From NCBI RefSeq assembly GCF_025426255.1, contig NZ_CP104861.1, positions 868,001-932,000 on the forward strand: 64,000 nucleotides of DNA. Reading direction: 5' to 3'. The translations under genes were made by a program, and so were the position numbers. Below are positions 12,092 to 20,208 of this stretch, piece after piece. Below the pieces are notes generated by a model. That model ran no database searches. It was not told the DNA's origin and saw only the letters and a list, made by a program, of their open reading frames with translations. This stretch comes from Pseudomonas fragi (lineage in GTDB: Bacteria; Pseudomonadota; Gammaproteobacteria; Pseudomonadales; Pseudomonadaceae). How positions within the stretch are numbered: position 1 is the stretch's first letter; every line of letters begins with the position of its first letter.

Positions 12092-15000
12092 TCAGTGATT
12101 CGTCGTCAGCACACTGACGGGTTTGGAACGATGGAATAACCGTTCAAGCCACAAGTATATGACTGGCGTGGTAAACAGCGTCAGCGCTTGGCTCACCAGC
12201 AACCCGCCAACCACGGCAATCCCCAGCGGCTGGCGCAGTTCGGCGCCGGTGCCGTAGCCGAGCATCAGCGGCAGGGCGCCGAGCAAGGCGGCGAGGGTGG
12301 TCATGATGATCGGCCGGAACCGCGTGATGCAGGCTTGATAGATCGCATCTTCGGGGCTCAGGCCGCGATTGCGCTGGGCATCCAGGGCAAAGTCGATCAT
12401 CAGGATGCCGTTTTTCTTGACGATACCGATCAGCAATACCAGCCCGATCAGCGCCATGATTGAAAAGTCCTGGCCGCAGATCCACAACATCAGCAGCGCC
12501 CCGAGCCCGGCCGAAGGCAGGGTCGAAATGATCGTCAACGGATGCACGAAGCTTTCGTACAGCACCCCCAAAATGATGTACACCGCCACCAGCGCCGCAA
12601 GAATCAACCAAGGCTGGCTAGCCAGCGAACTCTGGAATGCCTGGGCGGCACCCTGGAAGTTGCCGCTGATGGTGCTCGGCATGCCGATTTGGTTTTTCGC
12701 CTGGTTGAGCATTAGCACCGCATCGCCCAAGGCCACGCCGGGGGCGAGGTTGAACGACAGATTGGCGGCCGGGAACATGCCGTCATGGCTGATTGAAAGC
12801 GGCCCGCTGGTGGGGGCATCGACCTTGGCCACGGCCGACAGCGGCACCATTTCCCCGGTCAGCGGGGAGCGCAGGTAGAAGTAATTCAGGCTCTCGGCCT
12901 TGCCGCGCTGCTGCGCGTCAACTTCCAGGATCACGTTGTACTGGTTGGTCTCGGTCTGGAACTCATTGACCTGACGCTGACCAAAAGCGTCGTACAGCGC
13001 CTCATCGACATCGGTGGCGGTGAGGCCGAAGCGAGCTGCGGCGTTCCGATCGATGCTGATATGGGTGATGCTGCCGCCCAGTTGCAGGTCGTTGGACAAG
13101 TCGCGAAAGGCCGGGTTGGCGCGCAGTTTTTCAGTCAGGCGTTGGGTCCAGGTGGTGAGCGTCGGCCCATCGTTGCTCTTGAGTACATATTGATATTGGC
13201 TGCGGCTTGGCCCCGAGCTGAGGTTGATGTCCTGACCTGCGCGCAGATACAGCACAATCCCCGGCACCTTGGCCAGTTGCGGGCGAATGCGGTCGATAAA
13301 CTCGCTGGCCGATACATTGCGCTCCCCGCGGTCCTTGAGGGCAATCCAGAAGCGGCCGTTGGCGATGGTCTGGTTGCTGCCGGTCACGCCCACTGAGTGT
13401 GAAAACGCCTGCACGGCCGGGTCGTTACCGATGATGTTGGCCAAGGCTAGATGTTTTTGCATCATGTCCGGAAATGAAATGTCGGACGCCGCTTCACTGG
13501 TTCCGAGTACAAAGCCGGTGTCTTGAACCGGGAAGAAACCTTTGGGGATCAGTACATAGCCGGCGATGGCCATGGCCAGCGTCACGCCGAAAATCCCCAG
13601 CATTAACCGCTGGTGCGCCAGGGCCCGTTTCAAGCCCTTTTCGTACCAGGCCAGCAAGCGCTCGCCAAAGCCCGGTTTGGCGTCGGGCTTGTGCACCGGG
13701 GAACGCATAAAAAGCGCGGCCAGCGTCGGGGCGAGGGTCAGCGACACGACCACTGAAATCATGATGGTTGAGGTCGCGGTCAGGGCGAATTCCTTGAACA
13801 GTCGTCCGACCACGCCCCCCATAAACAGCAACGGAATAAATGCCGCCACCAGCGAGAAACTGATGGATACCACGGTAAAGCCGATCTCGCTGGAGCCTTT
13901 GATCGCTGCGTCGCGCATGCTCTCGCCCGCTTCGAGGTGACGGTGAATGTTCTCCACCACCACAATCGCATCGTCGACCACAAACCCCACGGCCACCACA
14001 ATCGCCACCAGTGTCAGGTTGTTGAGGCTGAACCCCAGTACATACATCAAGGCAAAGCTGGCGATCAGTGACACGCCGAGCACCGCTGACACAATCAGGG
14101 TGGCTGACCACTGACGCAAAAACAGCGCCATCACTGCAACCACCAGCAGTACGGCAATCAGCAGGGTGATTTCCACTTCATGCAGGGAGGCGCGGATGGT
14201 TTTGGTCCGGTCACTGAGTACGGTCACTTCAACTGACGCCGGGAGCATGGCTTGCAAGCCGGGCAGGGCGGCCTGAATGCGGTCCACGGTCTCAACGATA
14301 TTGGCCCCCGGCTGACGCGAAATCACCAGGTTCAGTCCTGGCTGATGCCCGGACCAGGCTTGTACATAATCATTCTCGGCCCCGTTGACCACTCGCGCCA
14401 CATCGCGCAATTGCACGGGGGCGCCGTCCTTGTAAGAGACGATCAATTGGCCGTATTCATCCGCGTCAAACAGCTGGTCGTTGGTTGACAGTGTGGAAAT
14501 GCTCGATGGGCCGTACAGCGCGCCCTTGGCAAGGTTGAGACTGGTTTGCTGGATTGCCAGGCGAATGTCGGCCAGGGTCAGTCCGATGGCGGCCAGCTTG
14601 TCGGCCGAGGCCTGGACCCGGATTGCCGGGCGCTGCTGGCCGGTGATGTTGATCAGGCCTACACCGTCGATCTGGCTGATCTGCCGGGCCAGCAGGGTTT
14701 CGACGTAATCGCTGAGTTCGGTGCCGGGCATCTGCAAGGAACTGATGCTCAGGATCAACACCGGGCTGTCGGCCGGGTTGACCTTCTTCCAGGTCGGCAG
14801 GGTCGGCATGTCCTTGGGTAATTTGCCGGACGCGGTGTTGATCGCGGCCTGCACTTCCTGGGCGGCGGTGTCGATGCTTTTGTTCAGGGTGAATTGCAGG
14901 GTCAGACTGGTCGAGCCCAGTGCGCTGCTGGAGGTCATTTGGGTCATGCCGGGGATGGCGCTGAATTGCACCTCCAGCGGCGTGGCTACCGATGACGCCA

Positions 15001-15187
15001 TGGTGTCCGGGCTGGCGCCGGGCAGTTGGGCTGATACCTGAATGGTCGGGAATTCAGCCTCGGGCAAGGGCGCGATGGGCAGTCGCGGAAAAGCAATCAG
15101 CCCCACCAGTACCAGGGCGAAGGTCAGCAATACGGTGGCGACCGGGTGATCGACACACCAGGCCGACAGCGAGCGGCTTTGGGTCAT
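12092..15187 (-). CDS. RND multidrug efflux transporter, inner-membrane pump
   Basis: Proton-driven pump of 1031 aa with 12 predicted membrane helices and two large periplasmic loops, belonging to the HAE1 (drug) branch and close in style to MdtB/MdtC. The proton-relay helix reads GFVVDDAIVVVENIHRH with the paired Asp typical of drug pumps; heavy-metal pumps have a different DxxxxxD pattern there. The N-terminus (WCVDHPVATVLLTFALVLVG) is standard. Its start overlaps the adaptor stop by 4 bases. No outer-membrane channel gene is in the operon, so a channel encoded elsewhere must be used. Confidence 0.95.
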   Translation of the reverse strand: MTQSRSLSAWCVDHPVATVLLTFALVLVGLIAFPRLPIAPLPEAEFPTIQVSAQLPGASPDTMASSVATPLEVQFSAIPGMTQMTSSSALGSTSLTLQFTLNKSIDTAAQEVQAAINTASGKLPKDMPTLPTWKKVNPADSPVLILSISSLQMPGTELSDYVETLLARQISQIDGVGLINITGQQRPAIRVQASADKLAAIGLTLADIRLAIQQTSLNLAKGALYGPSSISTLSTNDQLFDADEYGQLIVSYKDGAPVQLRDVARVVNGAENDYVQAWSGHQPGLNLVISRQPGANIVETVDRIQAALPGLQAMLPASVEVTVLSDRTKTIRASLHEVEITLLIAVLLVVAVMALFLRQWSATLIVSAVLGVSLIASFALMYVLGFSLNNLTLVAIVVAVGFVVDDAIVVVENIHRHLEAGESMRDAAIKGSSEIGFTVVSISFSLVAAFIPLLFMGGVVGRLFKEFALTATSTIMISVVVSLTLAPTLAALFMRSPVHKPDAKPGFGERLLAWYEKGLKRALAHQRLMLGIFGVTLAMAIAGYVLIPKGFFPVQDTGFVLGTSEAASDISFPDMMQKHLALANIIGNDPAVQAFSHSVGVTGSNQTIANGRFWIALKDRGERNVSASEFIDRIRPQLAKVPGIVLYLRAGQDINLSSGPSRSQYQYVLKSNDGPTLTTWTQRLTEKLRANPAFRDLSNDLQLGGSITHISIDRNAAARFGLTATDVDEALYDAFGQRQVNEFQTETNQYNVILEVDAQQRGKAESLNYFYLRSPLTGEMVPLSAVAKVDAPTSGPLSISHDGMFPAANLSFNLAPGVALGDAVLMLNQAKNQIGMPSTISGNFQGAAQAFQSSLASQPWLILAALVAVYIILGVLYESFVHPLTIISTLPSAGLGALLMLWICGQDFSIMALIGLVLLIGIVKKNGILMIDFALDAQRNRGLSPEDAIYQACITRFRPIIMTTLAALLGALPLMLGYGTGAELRQPLGIAVVGGLLVSQALTLFTTPVIYLWLERLFHRSKPVSVLTTNH

Positions 15188-16329
15188 GGCTGCACCTGAA
15201 CGGCGGTCGGCTCACTTAGCACTTCAACCCGAGAGCCCGGTTTGAGTCGCGATTGACCATCGCTGACCAGCGTGTCGCCGGGGCTGACGCCAGTGATGAT
15301 GCTCAGCTCGGTGTCCTGGAAAACAAGCTGCACGGGGACTGTTTCTACTGTGTCACCGCTGACCCGGTACACGAAATAGTTGTCCAGCCCGCGTTGCACC
15401 ACCTGCGGCGGCACCACTAGCGCGTTCTGTACCAGTCCGGTCTGGATCTCGACATTGACCAGTTGGCCGGGCCACAGCGTTTGTTTGGGGTTGTCGAACT
15501 GGGCCTTGACCTTGATCGTGCCGGTGGTTGCCGAGACCTGATTATCAATCAGGCTCAAACGACCTTCGCCCAGTTGCGTGCCGCTGCTGTCAGCGTTGCC
15601 GATAAAGGCTTTGACCCGGGCCGGATCCTTGGCTGCGAGCAAGTCGTGCAGCATAGGCAATTGTTGTTGGGGGAGGGAGAACTCCACCGCGATGGGGTCG
15701 ATCTGGGTAACGGAAAACAGTCCCTGGGTATCGCTGACTCGCAGGAAATTACCCGCATCTACAGTGCGAATGCCCACGCGCCCGGTGACCGGCGAGTGGA
15801 TCTGCGTATACGACAACTGCACCTGCGCCGCTGCAATCGTCGCCTGATTGCCCTGTGCCGAGGCCTTGAGTTGATTGACCAAGGCTTGTTGCTGATCGAG
15901 TGTTTGCCTGGACACGCCGTTGTCCACGCTTAATAACTGGTAGCGTTTGAGGTCGATCAATGCGACTTGCAGTTGCGCCTGATTCTGTCCCAGTTGGGCC
16001 TTGGCCAGATCGAGGCTGGCCTTGATCGAGCGGTCATCCAGGGTCGCCAGTAGATCGCCAGTCTTGACCGTCTGGCCTTCGTTGACCCGTATCTCGGTGA
16101 GGATGCCGTCGATTTGCGGGCGGATCATCACACTGTGCAACGACAACACCGCGCCAATTCCGTGGGTATAGCTCGGCACATCTTGCTGCAGCACTTGGAC
16201 AACTCGCACCGGCACCGCTGCGCTACCTGTGGACTTATTGGCTGCGGGGCGATTGAGCCACCAGATGCCGCCACCGATCAGGGCAATCACTAACGTGCCC
16301 AGCAAGATTTTTCTGGTTGGGGTGGGCAT
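15184..16329 (-). CDS. RND efflux periplasmic adaptor (membrane fusion protein)
   Basis: Adaptor of 381 aa that bridges the RND pump and an outer-membrane channel. An N-terminal membrane anchor (KILLGTLVIALIGGGIWWL) is followed by the lipoyl half-motifs (RPQIDGILTEIRVNEGQTVK and SPVTGRVGIRTVDAGNF) around a helical hairpin at about residues 100-165, then beta-barrel and membrane-proximal domains. It resembles MdtA. It is the first gene of the adaptor, pump, regulator, kinase operon, and the promoter region just upstream carries a direct repeat suited to an OmpR-type regulator. Confidence 0.94.
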   Translation of the reverse strand: MPTPTRKILLGTLVIALIGGGIWWLNRPAANKSTGSAAVPVRVVQVLQQDVPSYTHGIGAVLSLHSVMIRPQIDGILTEIRVNEGQTVKTGDLLATLDDRSIKASLDLAKAQLGQNQAQLQVALIDLKRYQLLSVDNGVSRQTLDQQQALVNQLKASAQGNQATIAAAQVQLSYTQIHSPVTGRVGIRTVDAGNFLRVSDTQGLFSVTQIDPIAVEFSLPQQQLPMLHDLLAAKDPARVKAFIGNADSSGTQLGEGRLSLIDNQVSATTGTIKVKAQFDNPKQTLWPGQLVNVEIQTGLVQNALVVPPQVVQRGLDNYFVYRVSGDTVETVPVQLVFQDTELSIITGVSPGDTLVSDGQSRLKPGSRVEVLSEPTAVQVQP

Positions 16330-16372
16330 GCTGGATAGACGCCGTATACGTGGATTGGGGGCTTATTAAAGA

Positions 16373-16426
16373 GTTATAGCGCGTGGACCCGGTCAGTACA
16401 GTGACGGCTAACTGACATTACTGACA
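16373..16426 (-). promoter_or_regulatory. Candidate regulator-dependent promoter of the RND operon
   Basis: On the minus strand a direct repeat TGTCAG-TAA-TGTCAG (16412-16426) is followed by a poor -35 (TGTACT, 16395-16400) and, 16 bases on, a good -10 (TATAAC, 16373-16378), 44 bases before the adaptor start. A half-turn-spaced direct repeat abutting a weak -35 is the usual arrangement for OmpR-family activation. Binding by the operon's own regulator is inferred. Confidence 0.5.
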
Positions 16427-16437
16427 GTTTGGAAATT

Positions 16438-16584
16438 CGTAGCAGCTGCCGAAGGAACGAGGCTGCGTTCGGCGACGAAGTCGTCGTAAAACCTGAACTC
16501 GCGGTATATCAGCCAAACCGTGGGCTCAGGTTCCACGATCGCTTCGCAATCGAACGCAGCCTCGTTCCTTCGTCAGCTGCTACG
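16438..16584. repeat. REP doublet (REPIN) 2
   Basis: Inverted REP arms CGTAGCAGCTGCCGAAGG and CCTTCGTCAGCTGCTACG enclose GAGGCTGCGTTCG and CGAACGCAGCCTC. The whole 147-base unit can fold into one long hairpin. It lies in the 389-base gap between the RND operon and the gene at 16719; apart from this repeat and the RND promoter I see no other element in that gap. Confidence 0.85.
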
Positions 16585-16718
16585 CCATTGATTGACAGCG
16601 CAACATCGAGATCTTGATGATTTTTACGACCAGTGAGTGCAACGCACAGGGGGCGCGCAGGTATACTGCGCGGCATTGCGCCACTTGGCCTGAATTTTTA
16701 CCGTATTTCGGAGCTTTC

Positions 16719-16964
16719 ATGACTACCCCTACCCAATCGACGGCTCCTGATGCCGTGGGCACTGACCTGGTTGAAAATACAACCGAGCTGGAGGCCCCGA
16801 AAAAACCGGTAATTCCTGCGTTCACGTTCCCTTTCAAACCTTCCGAGTTTGCCAAGGCCAAGTCCCAAGGCAAGGCGTACTACCAGAAAAGCGGTCTCGG
16901 CGGCCACGACACAACCCCTGGCGCACCGCCACACGGCACACGTAAAACCATGGGCAAGCGCTGA
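16719..16964 (+). CDS. Conserved small hypothetical protein
   Basis: An 81 aa hydrophilic protein with no signal peptide or membrane segment. The first half is acidic and threonine-rich, the middle is PVIPAFTFPFKPSEFAKA and the tail is basic and glycine-rich (TTPGAPPHGTRKTMGKR). I chose the ATG at 16719, after CGGAG, because the longer reading from 16614 has a low-complexity unlike leader. Proteins of this kind are common single-copy genes in Pseudomonas, but I know of no function. It is convergent with the acetyltransferase gene, with one base between stops. Confidence 0.7.
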   Translation: MTTPTQSTAPDAVGTDLVENTTELEAPKKPVIPAFTFPFKPSEFAKAKSQGKAYYQKSGLGGHDTTPGAPPHGTRKTMGKR

Positions 16965-16965
16965 T

Positions 16966-17439
16966 TCAGAGCTCGATGCGCTTCACCTGAACCATCCCGG
17001 CCCGTTCGTATAAACGGCGGGCCTTGGTGTTGTCCTCCATGACCTTCAGGTCAACGCAGGGCTCACCGCGTTGTGCGTAGACCGCAAACATCCGCGCCAG
17101 CAGCGCCTGGCCAATGCCTTGCCCTTGATGTCCGGCATGCACCACCAAATCTTTTAGATAAGCGCTGGTCCAGCCTTGCGCAACCCCCACCACTACCCCT
17201 GAACGCATTGCGATCAAGCATAACTGCGGGTCATATTCGGCGTCGTGCAGCAGGCTGTGGTGCCACTTCTCGAACGAATCAATATTGCCACTGCCATCGC
17301 TGTAGCCCTGGCTGAGCAAGGCATGCACCGGTTGCATCAGATTCTCGTCGAGGGCCACCAGGCTTACATCTGCAGGCCAGTGAGCTGTTGCCGGCGGGCC
17401 TGTCAGGTCTTTGCGCAGCAGCAGGCAGTACTCGCTCAT
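16966..17439 (-). CDS. GNAT-family N-acetyltransferase
   Basis: Predicted acetyl-CoA-dependent acetyltransferase of 157 aa. The core shows AYLKDLVVHAGHQGQGIGQA, which carries the acetyl-CoA pyrophosphate-binding signature (Q/R-x-x-G-x-G/A), then the family's C-terminal region VMEDNTKARRLYERAGM. The frame is open upstream to 17760, but the ATG at 17439 lies 5 bases after the cheV stop and is the sensible start; anything longer would overlap cheV. The acceptor substrate is unknown. It is probably co-transcribed with cheV. Confidence 0.85.
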   Translation of the reverse strand: MSEYCLLLRKDLTGPPATAHWPADVSLVALDENLMQPVHALLSQGYSDGSGNIDSFEKWHHSLLHDAEYDPQLCLIAMRSGVVVGVAQGWTSAYLKDLVVHAGHQGQGIGQALLARMFAVYAQRGEPCVDLKVMEDNTKARRLYERAGMVQVKRIEL

Positions 17440-17444
17440 GTCGC

Positions 17445-18344
17445 TCAATAACCTTGCTCGGCAACCGTGCGCGCAGCCAGGATCAGGCACTGTGTCAGCT
17501 CGGGTGAAGAGAACTTGGTCAGCACCGCATTGGCCCCTGCCAAGCGTGCCTTTTCGCTGTTCATCGAGCTGTTCAACGAGGTGTGCAGGAGCACGTACAG
17601 GTGGGCAAAGTCCGGAGTTTCGCGCACGGTACGGGTAAAGGCGTAGCCGTCCATCTCGGACATTTCGATGTCCGATACCAGCACGTTGATTTGATCCGGT
17701 GTGCCTTGCAGTTCCAGCAGGCGTTCGATGGCCTCCTTGGCACTGCGCGCTGTGTGGCAATGCAGGCCCAGGTTGCGCAGGGTAATTACCGACTGTTGCA
17801 GTGCCACCTGACTGTCATCAACCACCAGTATTCGCGCGTTGGCCAGCAGTTTTGACTCTTCCTTGCTGAGGCTCTCGCTGGCTTTTTCCACTCTTGTCGG
17901 GGCGATACCGTGGATCACTTTTTCGATGTCCAATACCTGCACCAGCACGCCGTCGACCTGAGTGACGCCGGTTATGTACGAGCGTTTACCGGAGCCGTAG
18001 GGTGGCGGGCGAATGTCGGTGCTCAGGCAGTGCACGATTTTGCTCACCGCCTGCACATGCAACCCCTGCTTTGAGCGGCTGACATCAGTCACGATCAGGC
18101 AGCCGCCGTCAGGGTCGAGCAGCGGTTGCTCACCGATGGCGCGGCTCAGGTCAATCACCGACAGCGCTGTGCCGCGTAACACCGCGATGCCTTTCACATT
18201 GGGGTGCGACTCGGGCATTTTGGTCAGGGGTGGGCAGGGAATGATCTCACTGACCTTGAGCAGGTTGATCGCCAACAACTTGCCGCTGCGCAGAGTGAAC
18301 AGCAGAAGCGAAAGTGAATCTGCGCGGGCATTGTTCGATGACAT
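17445..18344 (-). CDS. cheV: Chemotaxis coupling protein CheV
   Basis: A CheW-receiver fusion of 299 aa that couples chemoreceptors to CheA and buffers phosphoryl flow. Residues about 10-160 form the CheW-like domain (ILRGTALSVIDLSRAIG-type core) and residues about 168-295 form a receiver with ILVVDDSQ, the phospho-acceptor Asp in VLVSDIEMSEMDG and the conserved lysine in VLTKFSS. The start at 18344 is preceded by AGAAGG at a good distance; the upstream extension to 18449 enters a REP repeat and is not coding. Other chemotaxis genes are not nearby. Confidence 0.92.
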   Translation of the reverse strand: MSSNNARADSLSLLLFTLRSGKLLAINLLKVSEIIPCPPLTKMPESHPNVKGIAVLRGTALSVIDLSRAIGEQPLLDPDGGCLIVTDVSRSKQGLHVQAVSKIVHCLSTDIRPPPYGSGKRSYITGVTQVDGVLVQVLDIEKVIHGIAPTRVEKASESLSKEESKLLANARILVVDDSQVALQQSVITLRNLGLHCHTARSAKEAIERLLELQGTPDQINVLVSDIEMSEMDGYAFTRTVRETPDFAHLYVLLHTSLNSSMNSEKARLAGANAVLTKFSSPELTQCLILAARTVAEQGY

Positions 18345-18396
18345 AAAAACCTTCTGTTGTGGGAGCGATACAGGGTTATCGACATGAATACATTTT

Positions 18397-18502
18397 CCTG
18401 TAGCCGCTGACGAGGTACGAGGCTGCGATGGGCAGCGCATTGGCCCCAAGCGGTGGGCCTGCGACCCACATCGCAGCCTCGTACCTCGCCAGCGGCTACA
18501 GG
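18397..18502. repeat. REP doublet (REPIN) 3
   Basis: Near-perfect inverted pair: CCTGTAGCCGCTGACGAGG at the left and CCTCGCCAGCGGCTACAGG at the right, around TACGAGGCTGCGATG and CATCGCAGCCTCGTA. It sits between norR and cheV, which are both on the minus strand, and may separate their transcripts. Confidence 0.9.
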
Positions 18503-18509
18503 AGTCTGG

Positions 18510-20054
18510 TTATTTCAAGCCCAGGCGCTTGGCCATCCTGCCCAGGTTTGCCCGGTCCAGCCCCAGCTCTCGCGCCGCGCTGGCCCAGTTGTGCTGATGA
18601 CGTTCAAGGCAGGCGCTAATCAGCTGGCGCTGGTAGTTCTCGGTAGCCAGGCGCAAGTCGCCGACGGCATCCGGCACGCTTTCGGGTTCAATCAGCGCGG
18701 CGCTTGCGCTGGTCGTCGGCAAATCCAGATCCGCTGCCGTAAGGGTCAAAATACGCGGCCGTGTGCTGCAATTACCCAGGGCTTTCAGGGCGCTGCGACC
18801 AATCAAGTGCTCCAGTTCGCGCACATTGCCAGGCCATGAATACTGCACCAGCGCGGCTTGCGCATCAGGGCTCAAGCGCAGGCTGCCTAGGCCCATACGC
18901 GAACGGTTTTGTTCCAGAAAAAAACCGCTCAACAGCAGCACATCGCGCCCGCGTTCACGTAAGGCGGGCACCTTGAGCGGGTAAACGCTCAAGCGATGAT
19001 AAAAGTCGGCGCGATAGCGACCGCTGCGAACTTCCTCGGCCAGGTCGCGGTTGGTTGCCGCGATCAGCCGCACGTCGACCTGATGCTCCTGATCCGAGCC
19101 CAAACGCTGCAACTGCCCGCTTTGCAGTACCCGCAGCAATTTGGCCTGTACGGTTAGCGACAGCTCCCCCACTTCATCCAAAAACAGGGTGCCGCCATTG
19201 GCCAGTTCAAACTTTCCGCGCCGGTCATTCATTGCCCCGGTAAAGGCGCCGCGCACATGGCCGAACAGCTCGCTTTCAACCAGCGTGTCGGGCAAGGCGG
19301 CGCAGTTAAGGCTAATCAGTGGTTTATCCGCCCGTGGCGAGGCCGCGTGAATGGCCTGGGCTACCAACTCCTTGCCGACACCGGTTTCGCCGGTGATCAG
19401 GACCGTCAGATCACTGCCGCCCACTAGGGCAATTTCTTCAAGCAGGTGTTTGTGGACCTTGCTCTGGCCGATCAGCTCCTTGTTGGGTGAACCATTGGCC
19501 TGTCGATAGAGTTCGGCTTTGCGCTGCTCATCCTCTACCCGCAACGCCAGGCGCTCGATGCGCTGGGCAACATTGACCGTGGCAGCGGCCAAGCTGGCAA
19601 AGGCTTGCAGGTCGTCCAGTTCGATCGGCTCAAAACGTTTTGGGTCCAGTGCGTCGAGGGTCAGCAGCCCCCAGGGGCGCTCCTCGACAAACAGCGGGCA
19701 GCCCATGCAGTCGTGTACTTCGAGGTGCTCAGCCAGCCCGTCGACCAGCCCGTCATACGGGTCGGGCAGTTCGCAATTGCTGGGGAAGCGTGTTGGACCG
19801 GGGCTGGCGAGCAGCGCTTCGAAGCGCGGGTGCTCACTGACCTTGAAGCGCCGCCCCAATGTATCGAGGCTTAAACCATCGACCGCCAGTGGCACCAGCC
19901 ATTCGCCGTCCAGCCGCAACAGAGCCGCGGCGTCGCATGGGAGCAGGGCACGCAGGGCTTGCAGCAAGCGTCGATAGCGTTCGCTTTCGGGCAGGTCGCG
20001 GGACAGGTCAGCCACAAGCGGCAATAGAGTGGTAAGCAGCAGTTTTGCAGTCAT
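18510..20054 (-). CDS. norR: Nitric oxide-responsive sigma-54 activator NorR/FhpR
   Basis: Enhancer-binding protein of 514 aa that switches on NO detoxification. An N-terminal GAF domain (about 20-160, where NO binds a ferrous iron in the family) precedes a AAA+ domain with Walker A GETGVGKE, the sigma-54 contact loop GAFTGA and Walker B GGTLFLDEVGEL, and a C-terminal Fis-type helix-turn-helix (NWASAARELGLDRANLGRM). It is divergent from flavohaemoglobin, the arrangement of the fhp regulator in P. aeruginosa. Three GT-N7-AC sites lie in the shared gap, one covering its own start codon, which suggests autorepression. Confidence 0.95.
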   Translation of the reverse strand: MTAKLLLTTLLPLVADLSRDLPESERYRRLLQALRALLPCDAAALLRLDGEWLVPLAVDGLSLDTLGRRFKVSEHPRFEALLASPGPTRFPSNCELPDPYDGLVDGLAEHLEVHDCMGCPLFVEERPWGLLTLDALDPKRFEPIELDDLQAFASLAAATVNVAQRIERLALRVEDEQRKAELYRQANGSPNKELIGQSKVHKHLLEEIALVGGSDLTVLITGETGVGKELVAQAIHAASPRADKPLISLNCAALPDTLVESELFGHVRGAFTGAMNDRRGKFELANGGTLFLDEVGELSLTVQAKLLRVLQSGQLQRLGSDQEHQVDVRLIAATNRDLAEEVRSGRYRADFYHRLSVYPLKVPALRERGRDVLLLSGFFLEQNRSRMGLGSLRLSPDAQAALVQYSWPGNVRELEHLIGRSALKALGNCSTRPRILTLTAADLDLPTTSASAALIEPESVPDAVGDLRLATENYQRQLISACLERHQHNWASAARELGLDRANLGRMAKRLGLK

Positions 20055-20105
20055 TTTGACCTCGTGTAGTCTGTATGACTATAAAGCAGTGTGAGTCAAA
20101 ATGAC
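20050..20105. promoter_or_regulatory. Three NorR-type operators (GT-N7-AC)
   Basis: Three 11-base palindromes fit the known NorR consensus GT-N7-AC exactly: GTCATTTTGAC at 20050-20060 (overlapping the norR start codon), GTCTGTATGAC at 20069-20079 and GTCAAAATGAC at 20095-20105. Three sites upstream of a sigma-54 promoter is the architecture described for NorR in E. coli. Function here is inferred from the match and the neighbours. Confidence 0.85.
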
Positions 20106-20146
20106 TATATATGTATTAAGGTATTGATTTTAAAGGATTTAATTGT

Positions 20147-20162
20147 TGGCACGAAAACTGAT
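20147..20162 (+). promoter_or_regulatory. Candidate sigma-54 promoter of hmp
   Basis: TGGCACG followed by AAAA and CTGAT. The -24 half matches perfectly; the -12 half reads CTGA where TTGC is expected, so the near-invariant GC is GA. Position is right: 42 bases after the last NorR site and about 47 bases before the hmp start. Use of this site is likely but not certain. Confidence 0.6.
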
Positions 20163-20208
20163 AAGTAAAGGGTAATTGCTAAAGCCTACGTGCTCAGGAG
20201 TCACCCTT

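Noticed and set aside
16614-16718. Longer start for the small protein at 16719
   Set aside because: The added leader is unlike the rest, and CGGAG sits at the right distance before the ATG at 16719.
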